DNA from: Nocardia uniformis NBRC 13702 | GTDB lineage: Bacteria > Actinomycetota > Actinomycetes > Mycobacteriales > Mycobacteriaceae | Assembly: GCF_001613345.1 (NCBI RefSeq) | Contig: NZ_BDCE01000064.1 | Location: 143,708-207,707 of the forward strand | Direction: 5' to 3' | Length of the DNA stretch: 64,000 bases | In this document: one piece after another, positions 25,325 through 32,579 of the stretch | How positions within the stretch are numbered: position 1 is the first letter of the stretch | Layout: every line of letters begins with the position of its first letter | Notes under the pieces: model-generated | Told to the model about the DNA's origin: nothing | Seen by the model: only the letters and a program-made list of their open reading frames with translations | Databases searched by the model: none | Translations under genes and position numbers: made by a program

Positions 25325-26875
25325 GTGCGGTGGATTACGGCGATCGTGATGGGATGGTTACTGCTGGCGACTGCCCGCGGAGTGGCCGAACCCGCCATTG
25401 TTTACGGTTGGCCGCTGCTGCCGCGGCCAACCGTGGTGCGGGTCTTCGACAAGCCGGAGCACAACTGGCTACCCGGACATCGCGGGGTGGACCTCGCGGG
25501 TGCTGCGGGGCAGACAGTGCTGGCCGCCGGGGCCGGGGTCGTGGTGTTCGCGGGTGTGGTGGCCGGCAAACCGGTGGTGTCGGTGGATCATCCGGGCGGG
25601 TTGCGAACCACCTATGAGCCGGTGCGGGCGACGGTGGCCGTGGGGCGGCGGGTCGGGCGCGCGAGTGCGATCGGGACGTTGGAGAGCGGGCATGCGGGGT
25701 GCCCGGTCGCGGCCTGTCTGCACTGGGGGCTGCGGCGCGGGGCCGACTACCTCGATCCGCTGGGACTCGTTCATCGCACGCCGTTGCGGCTGAAGCCGTC
25801 GGCTCGGCGACAGCACAGGGTTGCCCGACAGCCCGGGATTCGGCGGCGAGCGGTGGTTCGACGACGGCGAGCGAGAACCCGCATCCCGCTCACGGTTCGA
25901 CAAACGAATAGGCGAGCTCGAATCCCGCTGCGACGCAGGCGGCTCCGACCACCGATACCGCCACGATCGCCACGGCGGATCGACCGCCGCCCCATTCGTG
26001 GCGAGGCGCGGTGTGCAGCACCCGGCCGCGCCGCACACTGGTCACCACGACGGCGGCCAGCGCGACGGCTACCGCCAGTGGCGCCACGGCCGCGGGCCGC
26101 CATTCGGTATTGGCGGCAGCGTGCAGGAACAGCGCCACATTCGCCATGGCCGCCACCGCGGTCCGCCGCCACGACAGCGCGGTCCGCTCCGCCGCCAACC
26201 CGGTATCGGATATCGGCGCATCGGTCACGACAGCAGCACTCCGATACCGGCCAGCACCGAGATCAGGGCAATACCGGCGGCCAGGATGGGCACCAGCACG
26301 GTGTCCGGCAATGGATCTCCACGCCGCATGGCCGCCGCCACATGCCGCCACCGCCCGTACGCGCCGACCGCGACAATCGTGGCGAGCACAATGCAGCTCA
26401 TCCCGACGGCGGTCCGCACCCCGTGATGCCGAAACGGCCGAACCAGTTCGTGCACGGCCACGCCGGCGGCCAACAGCCCCAACGCGGTCCGTGTCCACGC
26501 CAGGAAGGTGCGCTCATTGGCGAGAGTGAATCGATAGTCCACCTCCATCTCGTCCGGTTCCGCAGGCGTGGGTCGGGTCATGGACACCAGTGTTCCCGGC
26601 ATACCAGCACTCGCGGCGTTGTCCGGGCCGGCGAGTTCCCGCCCACCACCGGACTGCACGGCCACGCGAGCGGCCCGCGCCACCGACGGCACCCCGCAGA
26701 TCGAGGCGATCCACTCCCCCGCGACCGACTAGGCACGCTGAAGCGACCGGGGCCGTCAGCGCGGCGGACCACGATCGCCTCGCGGGTGTCTGCGGCTGCC
26801 CCTGTGGCCCTGTCGCCGGTCCTCAGTGCCTGCCGATCGACACGATCCACTCCCCGCGATCGACTAGGCACCTAA
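25325..26875 (+). CDS. M23/LytM-like peptidase whose frame runs on past the domain
   Basis: Residues 1-22 form a signal peptide (WITAIVMGWLLLATARGVAEP). Residues about 25-155 are a LytM/M23 fold: HNWLPGHRGVDLAG (HxxxD), then CLHWGLRRG with the final His; the first His of the HxH motif is Cys here. Homologues end at about LDPLGLVHRTPLRLKP (position 25800). Here no stop occurs and the frame continues 358 codons through the antisense of two DUF202 genes, giving an Arg/Pro/His-rich segment unlike a folded protein. A stop would follow at 25793 in another frame. The gene position next to rpsB matches the M. tuberculosis M23 gene. The domain is certain; the long C-terminus is doubtful. Confidence 0.6.
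   Translation: MRWITAIVMGWLLLATARGVAEPAIVYGWPLLPRPTVVRVFDKPEHNWLPGHRGVDLAGAAGQTVLAAGAGVVVFAGVVAGKPVVSVDHPGGLRTTYEPVRATVAVGRRVGRASAIGTLESGHAGCPVAACLHWGLRRGADYLDPLGLVHRTPLRLKPSARRQHRVARQPGIRRRAVVRRRRARTRIPLTVRQTNRRARIPLRRRRLRPPIPPRSPRRIDRRPIRGEARCAAPGRAAHWSPRRRPARRLPPVAPRPRAAIRYWRQRAGTAPHSPWPPPRSAATTARSAPPPTRYRISAHRSRQQHSDTGQHRDQGNTGGQDGHQHGVRQWISTPHGRRHMPPPPVRADRDNRGEHNAAHPDGGPHPVMPKRPNQFVHGHAGGQQPQRGPCPRQEGALIGESESIVHLHLVRFRRRGSGHGHQCSRHTSTRGVVRAGEFPPTTGLHGHASGPRHRRHPADRGDPLPRDRLGTLKRPGPSARRTTIASRVSAAAPVALSPVLSACRSTRSTPRDRLGT
25890..26228 (-). CDS. DUF202 membrane protein (second of pair)
   Basis: A 112-aa DUF202 protein. LAAERTALSWRRTAVAAMANVALF is the family core (ERT-x-LSWxRT), followed by two further hydrophobic segments. 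GTG 26228 overlaps the stop of the upstream DUF202 gene (GTGA), so the two are translationally coupled. Function unknown; the pair probably forms small membrane oligomers. It lies antisense inside the run-on part of the M23 frame. Confidence 0.8.
   Translation of the reverse strand: MTDAPISDTGLAAERTALSWRRTAVAAMANVALFLHAAANTEWRPAAVAPLAVAVALAAVVVTSVRRGRVLHTAPRHEWGGGRSAVAIVAVSVVGAACVAAGFELAYSFVEP
26225..26581 (-). CDS. YidH-type DUF202 membrane protein (first of pair)
   Basis: A 118-aa protein with the DUF202/YidH core ANERTFLAWTRTALGLLAAGVAV and three hydrophobic helices (VGMSCIVLATIVAVGAY; VPILAAGIALISVLAGIGVLL). I chose ATG 26581 (MTRPTPAEPDEMEVDYRFTL) rather than an in-frame ATG at 26692. 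YidH/DUF202 genes are often found as adjacent pairs. No enzymatic role is known. Confidence 0.82.
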   Translation of the reverse strand: MTRPTPAEPDEMEVDYRFTLANERTFLAWTRTALGLLAAGVAVHELVRPFRHHGVRTAVGMSCIVLATIVAVGAYGRWRHVAAAMRRGDPLPDTVLVPILAAGIALISVLAGIGVLLS

Positions 26876-27240
26876 AGCGGCCGGAATCGGTGCGGCGGAC
26901 CACGATCCCCACCGCCTCACGGGTGATCACGACCGACGCTTCGCGGCTGCCTGCCTTTCTCGGCAGCCCCGTCGATCGGGGCGAACCGCTCCCGCGATCG
27001 ACTTGGCATGCTGATGCGGCCGGAGTTGCCGGTGTGGCGGACCGTGCGATCGCCAGTCCCTCACGGGTCGCCGCGACCGACGCATCGGCCAGGCCGCCGG
27101 TCCTAGGCGCCCCTGCCGATTGATACGAGCCACTCCCCTGCGAGCGATCGAGGCACGCTGAAGCGGCCCGGGTCATCGATGCGGGCGGACCACGATCGCC
27201 GCACGGTTGGCCGCGACTGGCTCATCGGGCCTGCCGCGCT
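26700..27240. repeat. about four degenerate tandem copies of a ~140-bp unit
   Basis: A recognisable core (ACTCCCC-GCGA-CGACTAGGCAC-CTGAAGCGGCC, then GCGGCGGACCACGATCGCC and CTCACGGGT) recurs starting near 26712, 26849, 26987 and 27132, so the period is about 137-144 bp. Copies differ by substitutions and small indels. It fills most of the 777-bp gap 26582-27358. Open frames cross it on both strands, but none has a start signal, and the repeats explain the apparent periodic peptides. Confidence 0.75.
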
Positions 27241-27358
27241 TATCCGGCCGGCCCCGCTGGCCCGGTTTCTCACAGCGAGAGTGGTCTTCGTGCTTTGCGA
27301 GAGCTTTCACAGCCCGCGCTGCTGGTCCCGAGGCGCTGGGCGGATGAGGATGGGGGGT

Positions 27359-27880
27359 ATGCCGAGTAAGCCTGTTGCCGACCCGTTCAATTACGCCGAG
27401 GTCGGGGCGACCAGTGGTGAATTTCCTTCCGGCTATCACCATTTCCGGTTACGTCGCCGGATCGGGGCGGGGCGGGCACTGTTCGAGGAGGCGGGGGGCG
27501 CGATTCTCGGGTATCGCATGCAGCGGGGTACCGGGATTTTTCGGGAGGCGAGCACGCCGGTCGCCGAGGCGGGCACCCGGCTGACGGTTCGGTTGGGGGT
27601 GGGGCCGTTCGGGATTACCGCGCCGTGTCAGGTGGTGTACGTGCTGGATGAACCGAATCGACGCGGGTTCGCCTATGGCACGCTGCCCGGGCATCCGGAG
27701 CGTGGTGAGGAGTTGTTCGCCGTCGAATTCGACCCCGCCGATGAGTCGGTGTACGGCGTAGTGGCCGCGTTCTCCCGGCCGGGGACCTGGTACACGCGGC
27801 TGGGCGGGCCGGTGGTGCGGCTGATCCAGCACTACATCGCGGGTAAGTACATCGACGCCATCCGACCCGCTCAGGCCTGA
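27359..27880 (+). CDS. DUF1990-family protein
   Basis: A 173-aa protein whose layout fits DUF1990: FNYAEVGATSGEFPSGYHHFRLRRRIG at the N-terminus, LTVRLGVGPFGITAPCQVVYVLDEPNRRGFAYGTLPGHPERGEE in the middle, and AAFSRPGTWYTRLGGPVVRLIQ near the end. The fold resembles lipid-binding START/SRPBCC-type barrels; function unknown. ATG 27359 is chosen because the family starts near MPSKPVADPFNY. It converges with the SnoaL-like gene, overlapping it by 10 bases. Confidence 0.8.
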   Translation: MPSKPVADPFNYAEVGATSGEFPSGYHHFRLRRRIGAGRALFEEAGGAILGYRMQRGTGIFREASTPVAEAGTRLTVRLGVGPFGITAPCQVVYVLDEPNRRGFAYGTLPGHPERGEELFAVEFDPADESVYGVVAAFSRPGTWYTRLGGPVVRLIQHYIAGKYIDAIRPAQA

Positions 27881-28179
27881 CCGGTCTCGAATCGGCTGAT
27901 CTTTTCGCCCTCGACGGTGAAGCGCCAGGCGGTGCGCATGGAGCCCCAACGGGTGTTGGTGTAGTCGGCGACGACAGCGCGGCCACCGTCGGAGATCGAC
28001 TGGATATCCATGCGCCCCTCGGTATCGAAGATCTCGCTCGCGGCCCACTTCCGCAGGTCCAGGTCGTTGCCGTCGTCGGACATGGTCGCGTCGGCGGTGA
28101 GCACGGCCTCGAAGGCCTCGCGGTCACCGGCATTGACGGCGTTGACGAACTGCGCAACCACGGGATCGAGCTCGGTCAT
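27871..28179 (-). CDS. SnoaL-like / NTF2-fold protein
   Basis: A 102-aa single-domain protein of the nuclear-transport-factor-2-like fold: VVAQFVNAVNAGDREAFEAVLTADATMSDDG, then a beta sheet with ADYTNTRWGSMRTAWRFTVEGEKISRFETGQ. Such proteins are small enzymes (isomerases, hydrolases) or binding proteins. The frame is open to 28254, but ATG 28179 (MTELDPVVAQ) has AAGGGGCTTCCG in front and fits the domain start. No operon partner. Confidence 0.78.
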   Translation of the reverse strand: MTELDPVVAQFVNAVNAGDREAFEAVLTADATMSDDGNDLDLRKWAASEIFDTEGRMDIQSISDGGRAVVADYTNTRWGSMRTAWRFTVEGEKISRFETGQA

Positions 28180-28320
28180 CGGAAGCCCCTTCGGATCGGT
28201 GTGCCGTACTCCGGGCAGGTTCGTATGCGTGACGCTCCGCTTGCTCACCGCCAACGTACCGCAGCGGGTAGCGCGTCAGCCGCATACGAGCCGACGCGCC
28301 CGCAGATGGCAGGCGTCAAC

Positions 28321-28609
28321 CACAGCTCCCGGCAATCATGACCGCGACGTCCGCCGACGGTGACTCGCTCCCAGCGGCCGAGCCCTTTTCGTATCCGTGG
28401 AACCAAGCTGCCGCAGCCAGTGACTCCGCCGGGGTTGTCGAGAACCCTTCAAGTCCTCGGCACCAAACCGCCGCCGACGATGGCTCCCCGGGTTGCCGAG
28501 ACTCCCTCAGACCCTCGGACCCGAGCGGCCGCCAACGGCGCCTCGCCCCAGGTGACCCACGCCCCTTCACATCCGAGCAGCCGCGTCGAGATCCCTGGGC
28601 CGATCAGGG
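28321..28609. repeat. about four to five tandem copies of a 60-bp unit
   Basis: Blocks starting at 28381, 28441 and 28501 align at an exact 60-bp period, with partial copies at 28321-28380 and 28561-28600. Shared positions include CCCTT/CCCTC at the start, TCCTCGG/CCCTCGG, GCCGCCGACG/GCCGCCAACG and CCGGGGTTG/CCGGGTTGC. A minus-strand frame (28570-28316) reads them as three 20-residue repeats with conserved spacing of Gly, Glu, Pro and Trp (EPSSAAVW, ESLAAAAW), but lacks a good ribosome-binding site. This fills the 28180-28610 gap. Confidence 0.7.
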
Positions 28610-28610
28610 A

Positions 28611-28991
28611 TCAGTGTGCCGACAGGTGCGGGAGCAGGGCGTCGGCTTCGGCACGCAGGTCGGCGGCACGGTCGGGATATCCCGCACGCTCGTAGTCGGT
28701 TGCCGCCGAATGTCTTTCGTCGATCTCGGCGCGCACGATGCGTTCGATATCGGTTTCGGTCAAGTCGCGTCGGGTCACTTCGGCCGCACCCGGACCGACC
28801 GCGCTCGCCTCGATCGCCCCGGCCCGTGTATCGGTGACGTCGACGGACTCGGCATTGTCGATGGCGGCGAGGGCGGAGCGCAGCGCCGAGGCGGCGCGGC
28901 GATCGCGGGCCTTTATGGCGGCCGATAGCGCCGTGCGCATGCGGTCGCGCAACGGCACTGCCCCACCGGCTGATTCGGTCGACATGATCAC
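28611..28991 (-). CDS. GatB/YqeY-domain protein
   Basis: A 126-aa protein resembling YqeY: LRDRMRTALSAAIKARDRRAASALRSALAAIDNAE at the N-terminus and LTETDIERIVRAEIDERHSAATDYERAGYPDRAADLRAEADALLPHL at the C-terminus. YqeY shares the helical tail domain of GatB and may bind tRNA, but its role is unsettled. The usual YqeY is about 150 aa, so this is a short version. Start could be the ATG at 28991 or the next ATG two codons in. Confidence 0.75.
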   Translation of the reverse strand: MIMSTESAGGAVPLRDRMRTALSAAIKARDRRAASALRSALAAIDNAESVDVTDTRAGAIEASAVGPGAAEVTRRDLTETDIERIVRAEIDERHSAATDYERAGYPDRAADLRAEADALLPHLSAH

Positions 28992-29062
28992 GACCGTATG
29001 CCTCGTGCCGAGCTAAGCGCGAGGATTCGACTCGAGGTGTCGCGGCCTCGAGGTATCGCGGC

Positions 29063-29833
29063 CTACCGGTTTGTCGCGGCGGAGACGGCCTGCTCGCGGT
29101 CGGCCAGCTCCGATTTCCACTGCCGGAAGCCCTCTTCGGTCCGGCCGCGCCGCCAGTAGCCGGAGATGGAGGACGCCCATTCGGCGGTCACACCGCGTTC
29201 CTTGCGAATGTAGGGCCGCAGCTGGTGCATGACGGCCTGTGCCTCACCGTGGATGAAGACCTGGACCTGTCCGTCGCGCCAGGGCTCGGCCAGGACGGCC
29301 GCCGCCAGCCGCTCCCCGGGGGCGGTTTCGCCGCGATGCACCCAGGTGAGCTCCATCGCGTCCGGGCGTTCGAAGTCGAGTTCATCGGCGGGTCCGTCGA
29401 TTTCGATGAACACCCGCCCCACCGCGTCGGCGGGCAGGGCAGCGCACGCGGCCGCGATGGCGGGCAGGGCGGATTCGTCGCCGGCGAACAGATGCCAATC
29501 CGCATCCGGCCGAGGCGCGTACGCACCGCCGGGACCGAAGAGGTCGATCGAATCGCCGGGCTGCGCGGTGGCGGCCCAGGGGCCCGCTACACCCTCCTCG
29601 CCGTGGTAGACGAAGTCGATGGCGATCTGCTTCGCCTCCGGGTCCACCGCGCGCACGGTGTAGGTCCGGGTGACCTCACCGCCCGGTCCCGGGAACAGCA
29701 GTTTGACGTAGGCGTCGGTGAACGCGTTGGGCTGGAAGGTCTCGAAGCCCGGACCGCCGAGGTGCACGCGAATCAGGTGTTCGGTGAGCCGGGTGGTGCC
29801 CTGAACTACCAGGGTCGTACGTGGACGAGCCAA
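29063..29833 (-). CDS. viuB: siderophore-interacting protein (ferric-siderophore reductase, ViuB-like)
   Basis: A flavin-dependent ferric-siderophore reductase of the SIP/ViuB family that releases iron in the cytoplasm. FAD-binding motif RTYTVRAVDP; NADP-binding side FAGDESALPAIAAACAALP; C-terminal GEAQAVMHQLRPYIRKERGV. An ATG at 29848 is possible, but a GGAGG follows it at 29846-29842, and a TTG codon eight bases further (29833) gives the expected MARPRTTLVV-like start; I prefer TTG (256 aa). An iron-box-like palindrome lies just upstream, so iron repression by IdeR is likely. In M. tuberculosis viuB also sits next to xerC. Confidence 0.88.
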   Translation of the reverse strand: MARPRTTLVVQGTTRLTEHLIRVHLGGPGFETFQPNAFTDAYVKLLFPGPGGEVTRTYTVRAVDPEAKQIAIDFVYHGEEGVAGPWAATAQPGDSIDLFGPGGAYAPRPDADWHLFAGDESALPAIAAACAALPADAVGRVFIEIDGPADELDFERPDAMELTWVHRGETAPGERLAAAVLAEPWRDGQVQVFIHGEAQAVMHQLRPYIRKERGVTAEWASSISGYWRRGRTEEGFRQWKSELADREQAVSAATNR

Positions 29834-29849
29834 GTGAATCACCTCCATA

Positions 29850-29863
29850 TTAGGATTACCTAA
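29850..29863 (-). promoter_or_regulatory. IdeR/DtxR-like iron box before viuB
   Basis: TTAGGTAATCCTAA on the minus strand has perfect TTAGG/CCTAA arms, matching the core of the IdeR/DtxR operator (TTAGGTTAGSCTAACCTAA). It lies 17 bases before the preferred TTG start and close to the RBS, so bound IdeR would block the gene. Iron repression of a siderophore reductase is expected. The 29864-30101 gap holds nothing else I can name. Confidence 0.7.
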
Positions 29864-30101
29864 CTCAGCCTACGTGGATGGCCGATAGTTCGCCGATACA
29901 AGTTCGATACAACGGTGAGGCATCAATCACATACTTCCGTCGCCGGAACTCGCACAGCCCACCTCATAGCGAACCGCCCGAACGGTCTGGCAATTCCGGG
30001 CCGTGTCCGCTGTACCGCAACGCATCAACGTCCGAACCGAAGTCGCTCACGCACCTCCCACCAAAGCACTTCGAGCGCGATCAGCCCGGCGGGGCGGGCA
30101 T

Positions 30102-31025
30102 TCACGCGCGCGGGTGGGCCTGGTCGTGCACCTTCTTGAGGCGCTCGATGGAGACATGGGTGTAGAGCTGGGTGGTGGCCATACTGGCGTGCCCGAGGAG
30201 TTCTTGGACTACACGCAGGTCCGCGCCGCCCTCGAGGAGATGGGTGGCGGCCGTGTGACGGAGCCCGTGCGGGCCCATATCGGGTGCGCCGGGAATGGCG
30301 GAGACCACCTCGTGGACAACGGATCTGGCTTGCCGGGGATCGAGGCGGCGGCCGCGGCGGCCGAGCAGCAGGGCGCGGCCGGAATCCGGGGTGGCGAGAG
30401 CGGGGCGGCCGCGGCGGAGCCAGAGTTCGAGGGCGGTGTCGGCGGGTGCGCCGAACGGCACCGCCCGCTCCCTGTTGCCCTTGCCCAGGACCCGCACCAG
30501 GTGGCGTTCGCGGTCCACATCGTCGATATCGAGCCCGCACAGTTCGCCAACGCGAATACCGGTGGCGTACAGCAGCTCCACGATCAGGCGGTCCCGCAGG
30601 GCGAGTGGATCCTCCTGCGCGGCACCCGATTCCGCCGCATCCATGGCCGCCCGCGCCTGCTCCTTCCCCAGCACCGCGGGCAGTACCCGATGCGCCCGCG
30701 CCGACCCCAGCCGCGGCCCGGGATCGACCGCCAACCGCCCCGTACGCGTCAACCATTCGGTGAATGTCCGCGCCGAGGATGCCCGTCGCGCCATGGTCGT
30801 TCGCGCCGCCCCGCTCGCGGCCTGCGCACTCAACCACGACCGCAGCAGAGCCAAATCCAGTTCCCCCACACCGGAATCCGCCGATCGCATCACCAAATGC
30901 TCCAGCAGCGACCGCGCATCTCCCACATAGGCCCGAGCCGTATGCGCCGACCGGTTCTTCCCGAGCCGCAAATGCCGCCCGAATTCGACCAGCAGCGCCT
31001 CCAAATCCTCGGGCAGTTCACTCAT
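30102..31025 (-). CDS. xerC: tyrosine recombinase XerC
   Basis: A site-specific recombinase (307 aa) that resolves chromosome dimers at dif. SAM-like N-terminal core-binding domain (LVEFGRHLRLGKNRSAHTARAYVGD) and catalytic domain with all active residues: Arg in TGIRVGELCGL, Lys in GKGNRERAVPF, HGLRHTAATHL, GHASMATTQLYTH with the Tyr nucleophile. The gene lies in the housekeeping block between dprA and viuB, as in mycobacteria, so it is the chromosomal Xer and not an element integrase. Confidence 0.93.
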   Translation of the reverse strand: MSELPEDLEALLVEFGRHLRLGKNRSAHTARAYVGDARSLLEHLVMRSADSGVGELDLALLRSWLSAQAASGAARTTMARRASSARTFTEWLTRTGRLAVDPGPRLGSARAHRVLPAVLGKEQARAAMDAAESGAAQEDPLALRDRLIVELLYATGIRVGELCGLDIDDVDRERHLVRVLGKGNRERAVPFGAPADTALELWLRRGRPALATPDSGRALLLGRRGRRLDPRQARSVVHEVVSAIPGAPDMGPHGLRHTAATHLLEGGADLRVVQELLGHASMATTQLYTHVSIERLKKVHDQAHPRA

Positions 31026-31100
31026 CCCCCCAGGTTCACCGCCGCCCCGCCCGATGGCAAGCCCCCGCGCCGCTCGAGGCCGTCGTGCAACCGGTGACGT

Positions 31101-32579
31101 TCATGCCCGTCGTGCGGCCTGTGGCACTGTTCGATACCAGCCGTTTTCGTCACATGCGACCAGACCGCCGAGCTCGAGTGCGCACAGGGCGGCTCGCACC
31201 GCGGGGATGGTCAGACCGGATTGCTCTGCGAGCAAGCGCGGTAGACGTGAACCGGTCTGTGGGAGAGCCGCATAGGCCAGCGCTTCGTCGCCGGACATAT
31301 CGTCCTCCGGGTTGGGCGGGACGGTGCCGGGGAGTGACAGCCGCAACGGTCCGGCCTCGTCGATGACCTCTTCGGCGCTGGTGGTCAGGAAGGCCTCGCC
31401 CTCGCGGATCATGCGGTGGCAGCCGACCGAGGCGGCCGATGTCACCGGCCCGGGAACCGCCAAGGCCGGACGACCCAGGCGGCGCGCCCATTTCACGGTA
31501 TTGCGGGCACCGCTGCGCATTCCGGCCTCGACGACCACAACCCCGTCGGCCAGAGCCGCGATCAACCGATTGCGGGCCAGGAAATAGTGCTTCCGAGCGG
31601 TGCAACCGGGCGGGTACTCAGTGACGACCACTCCGGTATCGGCGATCTCCGCGAGCAACCGATCGTGCTGGACCGGGTACGGCCGATCGGGACCACAGGC
31701 CAGTACCGCGACCGTCACTCCCCCCACCGCCAGCGCCGCCCGATGGGCCATCCCATCGATCCCGAACGCCGCCCCGGACACAATCGTCCACCCACGCGCG
31801 GCCAACTCCCCCGCGATCTCCCCCGTTACCTGATTCCCGTACCCGGTACTGCACCGCGCCCCCACCACCGCCACGGCCCGCTCGGTGCATTCCACCAACG
31901 ACCGCGGCCCGCGCACCCACAACACCAACGGCATCGCCGCCCCCGCATCCTGCTCCGGATCCAACTGCCCCAACCCCAATAGCCGCCAAGCGGGCCACTC
32001 CGCATCATCGGGCGTCACCACCCGCCCCCCGATCCGCTCCATCACCGCCAAATCCCGCTCAGCCCTGTCAATCCCCCGCCGCAACTCGGTAGCCCCGCGC
32101 AAAACATCCGGCAACGCGCACTCCCGCACCGCCCGCGCCGCCTCCACCACCCCCACCGAATCGATCAACGCCGACAACGCCGCACACGGCCCCTCCACCA
32201 CCCGCGACAAATACACCCACGCCAACCGCCGCGCGTCCCAATCCCCCTCGCGGCCAGGAACCTCGGTGTCCGGTCCTCCGCCGTGGCGGCCAAGATCCCC
32301 GGCACCCCGTCCTCCGGCGTCGTCACTGAGCAGTCCACCGCCGTCGGTGGCGGTCGCCGCCCGCCCCTCGCCCTCACGTACACACGGTCGACCGAGAGGC
32401 ACATCGACCACAGCACCGCCCTCGTCATGGTCCACCGCGCGGGCGTTCTGCCTGCCGAGGCACGCTGCAGTATCCAATTCGGCGAGCGATTCCCGCTGCG
32501 CTGGAGAGGATTCGACAACGCACTCCTCAGAATCGACTCGGCACCCCTCCTCACGATGGTCGGGCAGCATTTCGCTCAT
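31101..32579 (-). CDS. dprA: DNA-processing protein DprA with long acidic N-terminal extension
   Basis: DprA/Smf Rossmann-fold protein that loads RecA on incoming single strands. Core motifs: VAVVGARCSTGYGNQVTGEIAGELAARGWTIVSGAAFGIDGMAH, GPDRPYPVQHDRLL, EYPPG, FLARNRLIAALADGVVVVEA, and a C-terminal winged helix (LPRLLAEQSGLTIPAVRAAL). The homologous part starts only at about residue 117 (RRLAWVYLSRVVEGP). Before it is a Gly/Asp/Glu/Arg-rich, apparently unstructured stretch of about 115 residues. I use ATG 32579 because it overlaps the yifB stop (ATGA); a start nearer the domain cannot be ruled out. 492 aa. Confidence 0.9.
   Translation of the reverse strand: MSEMLPDHREEGCRVDSEECVVESSPAQRESLAELDTAACLGRQNARAVDHDEGGAVVDVPLGRPCVREGEGRAATATDGGGLLSDDAGGRGAGDLGRHGGGPDTEVPGREGDWDARRLAWVYLSRVVEGPCAALSALIDSVGVVEAARAVRECALPDVLRGATELRRGIDRAERDLAVMERIGGRVVTPDDAEWPAWRLLGLGQLDPEQDAGAAMPLVLWVRGPRSLVECTERAVAVVGARCSTGYGNQVTGEIAGELAARGWTIVSGAAFGIDGMAHRAALAVGGVTVAVLACGPDRPYPVQHDRLLAEIADTGVVVTEYPPGCTARKHYFLARNRLIAALADGVVVVEAGMRSGARNTVKWARRLGRPALAVPGPVTSAASVGCHRMIREGEAFLTTSAEEVIDEAGPLRLSLPGTVPPNPEDDMSGDEALAYAALPQTGSRLPRLLAEQSGLTIPAVRAALCALELGGLVACDENGWYRTVPQAARRA

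Noticed and set aside
26578..27176. Minus-strand frames of 97 and 117 codons over the 140-bp repeats
   Set aside because: Their periodic peptides are explained by the DNA repeats; starts lack RBS and the frames switch between copies.
26700..28609. The two repeat arrays as CRISPR
   Set aside because: Units are long, contiguous and degenerate, without unique spacers of constant length, and no cas gene is near.
30102..31025. The tyrosine recombinase as the integrase of a mobile element
   Set aside because: It is XerC-like in length and motifs, lies in the conserved viuB-xerC-dprA order, and no tRNA, att repeat or phage gene is near.
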